A stretch of 64,000 nucleotides of DNA, taken from positions 24,427 through 88,426 of the forward strand of contig CAYNML010000013.1 of NCBI GenBank assembly GCA_964398185.1. Direction: 5' to 3'. This stretch comes from Fen-1058 sp964398185. GTDB lineage: Bacteria > Chloroflexota > Anaerolineae > Fen-1058. The number at the start of each line of letters is the position of its first letter. Position 1 is the stretch's first letter. Positions 56,950-63,926 of the stretch are shown here, one piece after another. Position numbers and translations under genes: made by a program. The notes under the pieces were generated by a model. The model was given only the letters and a program-made list of their open reading frames with translations, did no database searches and was not told the DNA's origin.

Positions 56950-57424
56950 GTTCGAGATTAGCGCAACGCGCCGCGACGAGTTTGACGAGATCATGGCGAT
57001 GACGAAGCGCGCGGCGGTTTTTAATGAAACGGAAGTTGACACCGTTACAGAGTTGTTGGAAGGATACGAAGAAGGGCCAGAGGAGAGCGGTTACTATTTT
57101 CTGAGCTGCCGTGAGGCCGGGAAGACCATCGGCTATGCCTGCTGGGGACCGCGTCAGCTGTCGGGCAATGGCTATGATCTCTATTGGATCTGCGCCGATC
57201 CCGCCGTGCACAGCAAGGGCGTGGGCCGCGCGTTGATGAACGCCGTCGAAGAAGAAGTCCGCAAACGGAACGGCGTGTGGCTGGTCATCGAGACCTCGGA
57301 CACCGATCATTATGCGCCCGCTCGAAGATTGTATGAGCGCTGCGGTTATGAATTGTCGATGCTGCTGAAGGACTTCTACCATGACGGCGACGGGTTGTGC
57401 ACGTATACGAAGAGGCTGCGGTAG
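56942..57424 (+). CDS. GNAT family acetyltransferase of the KamA/ligase locus
   Basis: 160 residues. Motif A is YWICADPAVHSKGVGRALMNAVEEEVRKRN (about 81-110), with the G-x-G of the acetyl-CoA loop, and motif B is VIETSDTDHYAPARRLYERCGYELS. Its start overlaps ligase 2 by 8 bp, so it is translationally coupled. In archaea and some bacteria, a KamA plus a GNAT (AblA/AblB) makes N-epsilon-acetyl-beta-lysine, an osmolyte; here the ligases imply further condensation before or after acetylation. Confidence 0.88.
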   Translation: MPEFEISATRRDEFDEIMAMTKRAAVFNETEVDTVTELLEGYEEGPEESGYYFLSCREAGKTIGYACWGPRQLSGNGYDLYWICADPAVHSKGVGRALMNAVEEEVRKRNGVWLVIETSDTDHYAPARRLYERCGYELSMLLKDFYHDGDGLCTYTKRLR

Positions 57425-57452
57425 TTAGTAAGTTGGCACATTGGTAAATGGT

Positions 57453-57488
57453 AAACCCGCCAGCGAGATCGATCTCGCTGGCGGGTTT
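57453..57488. terminator. 36-bp perfect palindrome terminator
   Basis: AAACCCGCCAGCGAGATC followed at once by its exact reverse complement, then TTGTT. It ends the KamA locus and can act on both strands. Confidence 0.88.
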
Positions 57489-57504
57489 TGTTGTGGGCGG
57501 ATGT

Positions 57505-57603
57505 AGACCTCGCAGGTTTTCATAGATTAGCTGGGAAGTAGTGGCTATCAACTCGATCGATTATCTGACCCGACTATCCAGAGTATAACAACCTGCGAGG
57601 TCT
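57505..57603. repeat. Inverted repeat AGACCTCGCAGGTT
   Basis: Perfect 14-bp arms at 57505-57518 and 57590-57603 around a 71-bp centre, matching the family at 20282-20380. Confidence 0.8.
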
Positions 57604-57611
57604 TTCGCGGC

Positions 57612-57641
57612 TTGACGTGAATTGTCGAGCGGGACTATACT
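57612..57641 (+). promoter_or_regulatory. Sigma70-type promoter of the orphan membrane protein gene
   Basis: TTGACG (57612-57617), 18-bp spacer, TATACT (57636-57641), about 40 bp before the ATG. Confidence 0.72.
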
Positions 57642-57680
57642 CCATCCAGAGACAGACGGAAAGATCATAAAGAGGCATAA

Positions 57681-58355
57681 ATGAGGCGGGCCAGCAGGTT
57701 CGTGTTTTACGGAATTACTCTTCTATTCGCTGTGATTGTGATGATCGTCGTGGAATGGGGCAGTATGATCATTTTTGACTTACTCCCCAATGAGTTTTGG
57801 AATCACTTTTGGATTTCACGCTTCACATTTCCTTTCCTGACCCTCATAGCTCCGGCTGTTGTAGCACTTGCTGCAAGTTATATCTGGTTGAAAATCTATC
57901 GGCGCCGTAGCTCGAATGCACCACCAAGCTGGCTTCTCCTGCTTATGGTGGCATGCTTGTCACCATTTGTGATATGCAGCGCATTTATGAGCTACAGCAT
58001 GTATGCCGCCGCCACTTTCCCGTCACCAGAACCTTATCCTGGCACAACAGCTGAAGAGGTGTGGAGTGAGATCGGGCATGGGCAGTATGACGTCGTTACA
58101 TATGAGTACACAGTTGATCACTCGCTCGAAGAATTAAAGCAGTATTATTCGATTGAAATGCAGCGGTATTGCGTCCCGGGGTGGAAATTCGCGCTGACTC
58201 AACTCAACTGTCAAGGATTTGAGCAATGCTATAGCGCCGAGTGCGAGATACCTCGACCCTTCATCAGAGATGCGCAGTTCTTCATCGTCTATTTGCGCGT
58301 AATTTCTGACACACAAACCAATGTGCTCTACTTTGTAAAGGATCAAACCTTCTAA
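57681..58355 (+). CDS. Orphan membrane protein of lower GC
   Basis: 224 residues. Three or four hydrophobic helices occupy about 1-120 (FVFYGITLLFAVIVMIVVEW; FPFLTLIAPAVVALAASYIWL; WLLLLMVACLSPFVICSAFMS). A soluble part from about 120 has an acidic start (PEPYPGTTAEEVWSEIGHGQYDVVTYEYTVDHSLEELKQYY) and several Cys. Codon and base use is clearly A/T-richer than in the neighbours (codons such as ttt, aat, tat are common), suggesting recent transfer. No family recognised. It has its own promoter. Confidence 0.75.
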   Translation: MRRASRFVFYGITLLFAVIVMIVVEWGSMIIFDLLPNEFWNHFWISRFTFPFLTLIAPAVVALAASYIWLKIYRRRSSNAPPSWLLLLMVACLSPFVICSAFMSYSMYAAATFPSPEPYPGTTAEEVWSEIGHGQYDVVTYEYTVDHSLEELKQYYSIEMQRYCVPGWKFALTQLNCQGFEQCYSAECEIPRPFIRDAQFFIVYLRVISDTQTNVLYFVKDQTF

Positions 58356-58376
58356 TCGAGCAAGAAAGCTGAAACC

Positions 58377-59456
58377 GTGAACGACACACCTTATCGCCAA
58401 CTCGCCACCCGCTTGAACGAACTGCCCAACGGATTTTCACCCGCGCCTGATGGGGCTGAGCTGCGCCTGCTGGCCTATCTCTTCACGCCGGAAGAAGCCG
58501 CCCTCGCCGCGCAATTGCGGATGACGCTGGAAACTCCGGCTGAGATCGCGGCGCGCATCGGCGGCGATGCGCAAGCGCTGCGCAAGCAGCTCAAGAGCAT
58601 GGTGACGCGCGGCCTCATCACGGCGGGACGTGCACCCACGGGCGGATTGGGCTACGGCCTGCTGCCCTTCGTCGTCGGCATCTACGAAATGCAGGCGGGC
58701 CGCATCGACGCCGAACTGGCGCGCCTGTTCGAGGATTACTATCAGCAGACCTATCGCCAATCGGTGCCGCAGCAGCCGCTCACCCATCGCGTGATCCCGA
58801 TCCAGCAGAGCATCCGGCAGAACCTCGAGTTTCATCCGTTCGAGAGCGCGTCTGACATCATCGTGCGAGCCAAAGCGTGGGGCGTCACCGATTGTATCTG
58901 CCGCAAGCAGCAAGCACTGTTGGGCCACGGCTGCGATCACCCGCTGGATGTGTGCATGATCTTCAGCGAGGTGCCGGGCTTCTTCGATCAGCGGCAGGGC
59001 GTGCGCGCTTTGACGCAGGAGGAAGCGCTCGCCACGTTGCAGCGCGCCGCCGACGCGGGGCTGGTCCATTCAACGAGCAACACGCAGGAGGGGCTGTGGT
59101 ATCTGTGCAACTGCTGCACCTGCGCCTGCGGCTTCCTGCGCAGCGTGGCGGAATTGGGCACGGCCAACGTCGTGGCGCGCTCGGCGTTTGTGTGCGAGGT
59201 GGACGAAGCGCTGTGCGCCGGCTGCCGCGACTGTGAAGATGTCTGTTCATTCAATGCGCTGACCGTCGAGCACATCGCGCAGGTCGATGCGCTGCGCTGT
59301 GCGGGCTGCGGCGTGTGCATTCTTGCCTGCTCCACAGATGCGTTGAAACTCGTGCGCCGATCGGAAGAAGAGATTCTCGTGCCGCCGCAGACCGAAGAAG
59401 AGTGGCGTCACCTTCGCGCCGAAGCGAGGGGCATCGATCTGACAGTAGTGCGGTAA
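58377..59456 (+). CDS. 4Fe-4S dicluster ferredoxin-like protein
   Basis: 359 residues from the GTG at 58377. Residues 1-120 are helical, winged-helix-like (AEIAARIGGDAQALRKQLKSMVTRGLI). Cys-rich segments TDCICRKQQALLGHGCDHPLDVC and CNCCTCACGF lie in the middle. Two complete CxxCxxCxxxC clusters, CAGCRDCEDVC and CAGCGVCILAC, end the protein. The combination of a DNA-binding-like N-terminus with ferredoxin clusters is seen in cytoplasmic 4Fe-4S proteins of anaerobes and Chloroflexota. Probable role: electron transfer or redox sensing; no partner gene is adjacent. Confidence 0.85.
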   Translation: MNDTPYRQLATRLNELPNGFSPAPDGAELRLLAYLFTPEEAALAAQLRMTLETPAEIAARIGGDAQALRKQLKSMVTRGLITAGRAPTGGLGYGLLPFVVGIYEMQAGRIDAELARLFEDYYQQTYRQSVPQQPLTHRVIPIQQSIRQNLEFHPFESASDIIVRAKAWGVTDCICRKQQALLGHGCDHPLDVCMIFSEVPGFFDQRQGVRALTQEEALATLQRAADAGLVHSTSNTQEGLWYLCNCCTCACGFLRSVAELGTANVVARSAFVCEVDEALCAGCRDCEDVCSFNALTVEHIAQVDALRCAGCGVCILACSTDALKLVRRSEEEILVPPQTEEEWRHLRAEARGIDLTVVR

Positions 59457-59463
59457 AGGAAAC

Positions 59464-59570
59464 GTCATGGCGAGGGGCGTCCTGAGCGAAACGCAGTGCA
59501 GTCGAAGGATGCGACGAAGCAATCTCCCCCTCGACTACGAGATTGCTTCGCAAATAACGCTCGCAATGAC
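59464..59570. repeat. Dispersed hairpin repeat, copy 3
   Basis: GTCATGGCGAG and CTCGCAATGAC outer arms, with inner GACGAAGCAATCTC / GAGATTGCTTCG and an extra GAGCGAAACGCAGTGCAGTC segment. It lies between the ferredoxin-like gene and the rplL terminator. Confidence 0.85.
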
Positions 59571-59576
59571 GCCGCA

Positions 59577-59616
59577 AACGAAAACAGACCTGCCAGCATC
59601 TGCCGGCAGGTCTGTT
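59577..59616 (-). terminator. Intrinsic terminator of the rpl operon
   Basis: AACAGACCTGCC (59583-59594) and GGCAGGTCTGTT (59605-59616) form a 12-bp stem; on the minus strand TTTTCGTTT follows. Confidence 0.9.
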
Positions 59617-59668
59617 CGTTCGTGGCGACGATCCAACCATCGCACGACGCGACTACCGCACTAAACAA

Positions 59669-60058
59669 CTACTTGACTTCCACGCCCGCGCCGGCGGCTT
59701 CCAGCTTGGCCTTGGCGTCAGCCGCGGCTTCCTTGCTCACCGCGCTCAACACGGTCTGCGGCGCGCCGTCGACCATGTCCTTGGCTTCTTTCAAGCCCAG
59801 GCTGGGGATCAGCTGGCGCACGACCTTGATGACTTCAATCTTCTTCGCGCCGCCGTCCTTCAGCACGACGTCAAACTCGGTCTTCTCTTCGACCGGGGCC
59901 GCGGCCGCGGCGGCGCTGGCGGCGGGCATGGCGCCCATCATCACGGGCGCAGCGGCGCTGACGCCCCACTTGTCCTGCAGCATCTTCGACAGTTCAGCCG
60001 CTTCCATCAACGTGAGGGCATCGAGCTCCGCCACGATTTTTTCTAACTTCTCAGACAT
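59669..60058 (-). CDS. rplL: 50S ribosomal protein L7/L12
   Basis: 129 residues with GGAGG upstream of the ATG at 60058. The N-terminal dimerisation part is SEKLEKIVAELDALTLMEAAELSKMLQDKWGV; an Ala/Pro-rich hinge follows; the C-terminal domain has EFDVVLKDGGAKKIEVIKVVRQLIPSLGLKEAKDMVDGAPQTVLSAVSKEAA, the factor-binding surface. L7/L12 forms the flexible stalk with L10. It is the last gene of the block, followed by the operon terminator. Confidence 0.98.
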   Translation of the reverse strand: MSEKLEKIVAELDALTLMEAAELSKMLQDKWGVSAAAPVMMGAMPAASAAAAAAPVEEKTEFDVVLKDGGAKKIEVIKVVRQLIPSLGLKEAKDMVDGAPQTVLSAVSKEAAADAKAKLEAAGAGVEVK

Positions 60059-60172
60059 TGGAAATATCCTCCATGGATAGGTAAAAGTTTGTGATCGAGG
60101 GCAAACCGCGCGGGCGGTTGCCGGTCCGATTGATCCGCCACGCCCGACGGGCGGCCGTGGCCGACCGTGACA

Positions 60173-60709
60173 CTAGGCGGCCGCTTCGGCCTGTCCTTGT
60201 TCCGAGCGCGCCTTGAGTACCTGCGCGAGTTCGCGCAGCGGCGCATTGATGACGTTGACCAACTGCGACATCGGCCCCTGGATCGTCGCGACCAAACCGC
60301 CCAACAACACCGGGCGCGGCGGCAGATCGGCTAAGGCCTTGACGCCGGCCGCATCGATGATGCGATTGCCCAGCAGGCCGCCTTTGATCTCGAACTTCTG
60401 CACTTCACCGGCGAAGGTGGTCATCGCCTTGGCGACGGCCGCCGGATCGGCAAAGCAGAACCCGACGATGGCTGAACCGGTCAACATCTGCTCCGGTACG
60501 GGCAAGCCCGCGTTCTGCAAAGCCTTGATCGCCAGCGTGTTCTTCACGACGTGCAATTCACCCTGCGCCTCATAAATCTTCGAGCGCAAGCGATACAGAT
60601 CGGCTGTGCCCACGCCCTGATAAGCGGCGATGACGACAGCCTGGCTTTGCTGGAACCACGCGGTGTACTCGGCGATCAACTCGCCGCGACGTTCTTTACT
60701 GACTGGCAC
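60173..60709 (-). CDS. rplJ: 50S ribosomal protein L10
   Basis: 178 residues from a GTG start at 60709, with AAAGGAGGTG upstream. The RNA-binding N-terminal domain is clear (VIAAYQGVGTADLYRLRSKIYEAQGELHVVKNTLAIKAL; MLTGSAIVGFCFADPAAVAK; FEIKGGLLG). The C-terminal helix (MSQLVNVINAPLRELAQVLKARSEQG) binds L12 dimers. L10 with L12 normally represses its own leader RNA, and such a leader with an attenuator lies just upstream. Confidence 0.98.
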   Translation of the reverse strand: MPVSKERRGELIAEYTAWFQQSQAVVIAAYQGVGTADLYRLRSKIYEAQGELHVVKNTLAIKALQNAGLPVPEQMLTGSAIVGFCFADPAAVAKAMTTFAGEVQKFEIKGGLLGNRIIDAAGVKALADLPPRPVLLGGLVATIQGPMSQLVNVINAPLRELAQVLKARSEQGQAEAAA

Positions 60710-60746
60710 TGGAAATCACCTCCTTTCGTCCCTGTTGTTCTTCACA

Positions 60747-60786
60747 ACAAAAAGTCTTTGCCGCAGTGATACTGAGGCAAAGACTT
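60747..60786 (-). terminator. Attenuator hairpin upstream of rplJ
   Basis: On the minus strand AAGTCTTTGCC (60786-60776) pairs perfectly with GGCAAAGACTT (60762-60752), followed by TTTTTGTTG, 38 nt before the rplJ start. Premature stopping here would control rplJL relative to rplKA. Confidence 0.82.
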
Positions 60787-60789
60787 GGG

Positions 60790-60989
60790 ACGCTGTAGCG
60801 GATGGGCAAGTGCAAGACTTGCCCCTACAAACAATCTTCCGACTTTCGCCTCGGCAGGTGCTGATTAAGTCCCGCCACGTTGACCCCGCGTTGCTTGCGG
60901 GGCTGTGGCGCGACGCCTGCGGTCACGGGCTGCGGCAACTATTCAATTGTTACTCCCTCTCCCGACTTCAGGAGAGGGTCGGGGCGAGG
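60790..60989 (-). ncRNA. rplJ leader (probable L10 binding leader)
   Basis: The spacer after rplA (minus strand) contains CCTGCCGAGGCGAAAGTCGG (60858-60839), which resembles the core of L10(L12)4 leader RNAs, ahead of the attenuator. It also holds a CCCTCTCC/GGAGAGGG hairpin (60953-60976) and a GGGCAAGT/ACTTGCCC hairpin (about 60806-60836). Confidence 0.6.
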
Positions 60990-61712
60990 CTACCCGACGC
61001 CCTCCATCGACTGCGCCGCGTTCGGATCAACCCGCACGCCAGGCCCCATGGTAGCGGCCAGCGAAATTTTCTTGATGTACGTTCCCTTGGCGGCGGCCGG
61101 CTTGGCTTTCTTCAAGGCGTCCATCAACGCCGCAAAGTTCTGCATCAACTGCTGGTGCGTGAAAGACGCTTTGCCGAGCGGCACGTGCACACCGGCGGTC
61201 TTATCGACGCGGAATTCCACACGGCCGGCCTTCGCCTCGGTGATCATGCGGGGCAGATCGTCGGCGGTCTGCGTGATGTTGCCGGCCTTGGGGCTGGGCA
61301 TCAAGCCGCGCGGACCGAGTACCTTACCCAGGCGGCCCGCCTTGCCCATCATGTCGGCCATTGCAATCGAGACATCCCAATCGGTCCAGCCGTCCTGAAT
61401 CTTCTTCAGACCTTCGTCGTCGCTGATCACAAAATCGGCGCCGGACTCCTGCGCCACGCGGGCGGCATCGCCCTGCGCGAAGACCAGCACGCGCACCGTC
61501 TTGCCCAGGCCGGCGGGCAGCACCACCACGCCGCGCACCTGTTGATCGGCCTGGCGGGGATCGACGCCCAGGCGGAAGTGAGCTTCCACCGTCGCGTTGA
61601 ACTTGGCGTACGAAGTGTCCTTCACCAACTGCAGCGCCTCGGCGGGCGCGTAAACCTTATCGTGATCGACTTTCTGCGCTACTTCGTTGTACTTCTTACC
61701 GTGCTTTGCCAT
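60990..61712 (-). CDS. rplA: 50S ribosomal protein L1
   Basis: 240 residues from the ATG at 61712, with AGGAG upstream. Conserved segments: GKKYNEVAQKVDHDKVYAPAEALQLVKDTSYAKFNATVEAHFRLGVDPRQADQQVRGVVVLPAGLGKTVRVLVFA, DVSIAMADMMGKAGRLGKVLGPRGLMPSPKAGNI and GVRVDPNAAQS. L1 binds 23S rRNA at the E-site stalk and represses its own mRNA. Copies of a probable L1-binding motif lie before both rplK and rplA. Confidence 0.98.
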   Translation of the reverse strand: MAKHGKKYNEVAQKVDHDKVYAPAEALQLVKDTSYAKFNATVEAHFRLGVDPRQADQQVRGVVVLPAGLGKTVRVLVFAQGDAARVAQESGADFVISDDEGLKKIQDGWTDWDVSIAMADMMGKAGRLGKVLGPRGLMPSPKAGNITQTADDLPRMITEAKAGRVEFRVDKTAGVHVPLGKASFTHQQLMQNFAALMDALKKAKPAAAKGTYIKKISLAATMGPGVRVDPNAAQSMEGVG

Positions 61713-61724
61713 TGGTATCTCCTG

Positions 61725-61755
61725 GTGGTGCAAACGGACCGATCGGTCCTCCCAC
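61725..61755 (-). promoter_or_regulatory. Probable L1-binding site before rplA
   Basis: Minus strand GTGGGAGGACCGATCGGTCC then CGTTTGCACCAC: outer GTGG/CCAC and inner GGACC/GGTCC pairs. This is the layout I associate with rRNA-mimic sites of L1 (GUGGGAGG ... CCGUUxxACCAC). Confidence 0.6.
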
Positions 61756-61762
61756 TTCAACG

Positions 61763-62188
61763 TTAGTCCTTAATCTCGATGCCCATGCTGCGCGCGGTGC
61801 CGGCTACCATCTCCATCGCCGCCTCGATATCGAAGGCGCTCATGTCCTTCATCTTCGTCTCGGCGATTTCGCGGATCTGCTTGCGGCTGACCTTGGCGAC
61901 CTTCTGCTTGTTGGGCGTCGAAGACCCCTTCTCAATGCCGGCAACCTTGCGGAGCAGATCGGGCGTGGGCGGCGTCTTCAGCACGAACGTGAACGAGTTG
62001 TCCGTGTAGATGCTGATCTCCGCCGGGATCACCTGGCCGACCATGCTGGCCGTGCGCGCATTGTATTCCTTGCAGAACGCCATCAGGTTGATGCCGTGCT
62101 GCGCCAGCGCCGGGCCGATGGGCGGCGCCGGATTGGCCTTGCCCGCATTGACGTTGAGTTTAACGACGACCTTCAGTTTCTTAGCCAT
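61763..62188 (-). CDS. rplK: 50S ribosomal protein L11
   Basis: 141 residues with AGGAG upstream. Family signatures: VKLNVNAGKANPAPPIGPALAQHGINLMAFCKEYN at the N-terminus, then FTFVLKTPPTPDLLRKVAGIEKGSSTPNKQKVAKVSRKQIREIAETKM and AGTARSMGIEI. L11 forms the GTPase-associated centre with 23S rRNA. It is followed by rplA after a 50-bp spacer holding an L1-type site. Confidence 0.98.
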   Translation of the reverse strand: MAKKLKVVVKLNVNAGKANPAPPIGPALAQHGINLMAFCKEYNARTASMVGQVIPAEISIYTDNSFTFVLKTPPTPDLLRKVAGIEKGSSTPNKQKVAKVSRKQIREIAETKMKDMSAFDIEAAMEMVAGTARSMGIEIKD

Positions 62189-62200
62189 GCTTTTCTCCTC

Positions 62201-62232
62201 GTGGTATTAACGGACCCGATTGGCCCTCCCAC
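62201..62232 (-). promoter_or_regulatory. Probable L1-binding site before rplK
   Basis: Minus strand GTGGGAGGGCCAATCGGGTC then CGTTAATACCAC, nearly the same as the site before rplA. Confidence 0.6.
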
Positions 62233-62239
62233 AAAATTG

Positions 62240-62268
62240 AGTAGGGCAAGATGGCATCTTGCCTTACA
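62240..62268. repeat. GGGCAAGATG hairpin at the nusG end
   Basis: GGGCAAGATGGCATCTTGCC: arms GGCAAGAT / ATCTTGCC, overlapping the nusG stop. It is related to the hairpin at 1523-1543. Confidence 0.7.
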
Positions 62269-63109
62269 TTTTCTCCACTTGCAAGAAATCCAACTCGACG
62301 GGCGTCTCGCGGCCAAAGAACGACACCATCACACGCACCTTGGCCTTGTCCATATTGATCTCGTCGACGGTGCCCATGAAATCGTTGAACGGGCCATCGA
62401 CGATGCGCACCTTTTGGCCGGGCTTAAAGGTGACCTTGACCTTGGGCGCTTCGGCTTCCATGCGCTTGATGATACCCTGCACTTCTTCACCGCGCAGCGG
62501 CGTGGGCTTGTTGCCCATCCCGACGAAACCGGTGACGCCCGGCGTATTGCGCACCACGTACCACGAATCGTCGTTCATCAGCATCTGCACCAGGATGTAG
62601 CCGGGGAAGACGCGGCGCTCGATCGTGCGGCGCTTGCCTTCCTTGACTTCGATCTCTTCTTCCGTCGGCACGACGACCTGGAAGATCTGGTTGGCCATTC
62701 CCATCGACTCGATACGCTGTTCGAGGTTGTGCTTGACTTTGTTTTCGTAGCCGGAATAGCAATGCACCACGAACCACGATCGCTCGTCAGATACTTCGCT
62801 GAGATCGGGCGCGCCTTCGCCGGAAGTAGCCGCCCGCATGGCCGACGCGCGCAATTCGCGCAGCGCAGCCTTCACCTCTTCCGCTTCGGGCGCGGGAAGT
62901 TCGATCGCCTGCACGCTCGCGGGCGTGGGCAGCTCGATCGGTTCTTCGTCTTCCTCATCGTCCCTGAAAACAAAAGCGGGCGCCGCCGATTCGCTCGACT
63001 CGGCGTTGTCCTCAAAAGCAGGCACGGCCACAGGCTCCTCTGTCTCGACTTCAGGCAGCGCGTCCTGCGGCTCTTGCTCTTCTTCCGGGATGTGGACTTC
63101 GTCAGTCAT
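62264..63109 (-). CDS. nusG: Transcription antitermination factor NusG with acidic N-terminal extension
   Basis: 281 residues, about 100 more than typical NusG. Residues 1-108 form an acidic, low-complexity extension (EEEQEPQDALPEVETEEP; RDDEEDEEPIELP). The NGN domain follows (SWFVVHCYSGYENKVKHNLEQRIESMGM; RRVFPGYILVQMLMNDDSWYVVRNTPGVTGFVG), then a KOW domain (FKPGQKVRIVDGPFNDFMGTVDEINMDKAKVRVMVSFFGRETPVELDFLQVEKM). NusG binds RNA polymerase and couples transcription to translation. The extension is free of catalytic motifs and may be a disordered contact arm. Confidence 0.97.
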   Translation of the reverse strand: MTDEVHIPEEEQEPQDALPEVETEEPVAVPAFEDNAESSESAAPAFVFRDDEEDEEPIELPTPASVQAIELPAPEAEEVKAALRELRASAMRAATSGEGAPDLSEVSDERSWFVVHCYSGYENKVKHNLEQRIESMGMANQIFQVVVPTEEEIEVKEGKRRTIERRVFPGYILVQMLMNDDSWYVVRNTPGVTGFVGMGNKPTPLRGEEVQGIIKRMEAEAPKVKVTFKPGQKVRIVDGPFNDFMGTVDEINMDKAKVRVMVSFFGRETPVELDFLQVEKM

Positions 63110-63137
63110 GAAACTGCTCGTACTTTCCTTAAATTAC

Positions 63138-63425
63138 CTATTGACGGCGCAGCGCCACGGCCAACCCGACAATACCGGCCACCGCGGCGATCGCCACGAA
63201 CGCGATCGCCAGCGTGCTCTGCTGCACAAAAACCGCGCCGGCCAGCGCCGACGCCAGCGGGCTGACAATCACGCCCAGGAAGATCGTCATCGCGATCGTG
63301 ATGACCAGCACCACCGTCGTCAGACCGCGCGCCTCTTTGCGTGTGGGCCAATGGACCTTGCGCACCTCGGCGCGCGTCTCTTTGAAATAGCGCTTGAAAC
63401 GGTTGTCTTGCTTGACTTCGGACAC
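63138..63425 (-). CDS. secE: Preprotein translocase subunit SecE
   Basis: 95 residues from the GTG at 63425, with GAGAGGAG upstream; a TTG at 63458 would be less usual. The amphipathic segment RFKRYFKETRAEVRKVHWPTRKEARGLT is the SecE signature, followed by a transmembrane helix (VVLVITIAMTIFLGVIVSPL). A second hydrophobic stretch (STLAIAFVAIAAVAGIVGLAVAL) extends beyond the minimal SecE, giving a likely two-helix form. It is upstream of nusG in the standard order. Confidence 0.93.
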   Translation of the reverse strand: MSEVKQDNRFKRYFKETRAEVRKVHWPTRKEARGLTTVVLVITIAMTIFLGVIVSPLASALAGAVFVQQSTLAIAFVAIAAVAGIVGLAVALRRQ

Positions 63426-63534
63426 GGAGGCGACTCCTCTCAGCTGACGCCGTTGCAAAATTTAGCCGCGCACTACAGCCCATGCCCACCGTGAAGCGGT
63501 GGTGGGCCGCTGGGCGTTGCGCGGCTCTGAATGG

Positions 63535-63607
63535 CAGGCGAGGCAGGAATTGAACCCGCAACCCCCGCTTTTGGAGAGCGGTGCTCTGCCAATTGAGCTA
63601 CTCGCCT
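63535..63607 (-). tRNA. tRNA-Trp (anticodon CCA)
   Basis: A 73-nt cloverleaf on the minus strand: acceptor AGGCGAG/CTCGCCT, anticodon stem CCGCT/AGCGG with loop CTCCAAA (anticodon CCA), T arm GCGGG-TTCAATT-CCTGC. The 3' CCA is not encoded. It lies between rpmG and secE, as in many bacteria. Confidence 0.96.
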
Positions 63608-63693
63608 AAACGTCGGCTAGCCGTCTAGCCGCTTCACCTTATAGCCCGATTATACACCCGACTACAAGACTCTGCGACTCAGTGGCTGCCCGA

Positions 63694-63858
63694 CTACTTC
63701 TGCTCCTTATGCTGCGTGTGCTTGCGGCAGCGCGGGCAGTACTTGTTGATCTCCAGACGATTCGAATCGTTGCGCCGATTCTTCTGCGAGGTGTAGTTAC
63801 GCTCCTTGCACTCGGTGCAGGCGAACGTAATCGTCATGCGTACATCTTTCTTAGCCAT
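63694..63858 (-). CDS. rpmG: 50S ribosomal protein L33
   Basis: 54 residues from the ATG at 63858, with AAGAGG upstream. The sequence is MAKKDVRMTITFACTECKER, then NYTSQKNRRNDSNRLEINKY and a CPRCRKHTQHKEQK end. Two CxxC pairs (CTEC and CPRC) mark the zinc-binding (C+) form of L33. It sits between tuf and tRNA-Trp, the usual place. Confidence 0.96.
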   Translation of the reverse strand: MAKKDVRMTITFACTECKERNYTSQKNRRNDSNRLEINKYCPRCRKHTQHKEQK

Positions 63859-63884
63859 TGCCTCTTACTCTTTTCTACAGATAC

Positions 63885-63913
63885 TCTGGCGAGAGAATTG
63901 TCCCCTCGCCAGA
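63885..63913. other. Hairpin between tuf and rpmG
   Basis: TCTGGCGAG / CTCGCCAGA (63885-63893, 63905-63913) with no T-run. It may be a processing or partial attenuation site. Confidence 0.6.
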
Positions 63914-63926
63914 AATGTTTCACTGC

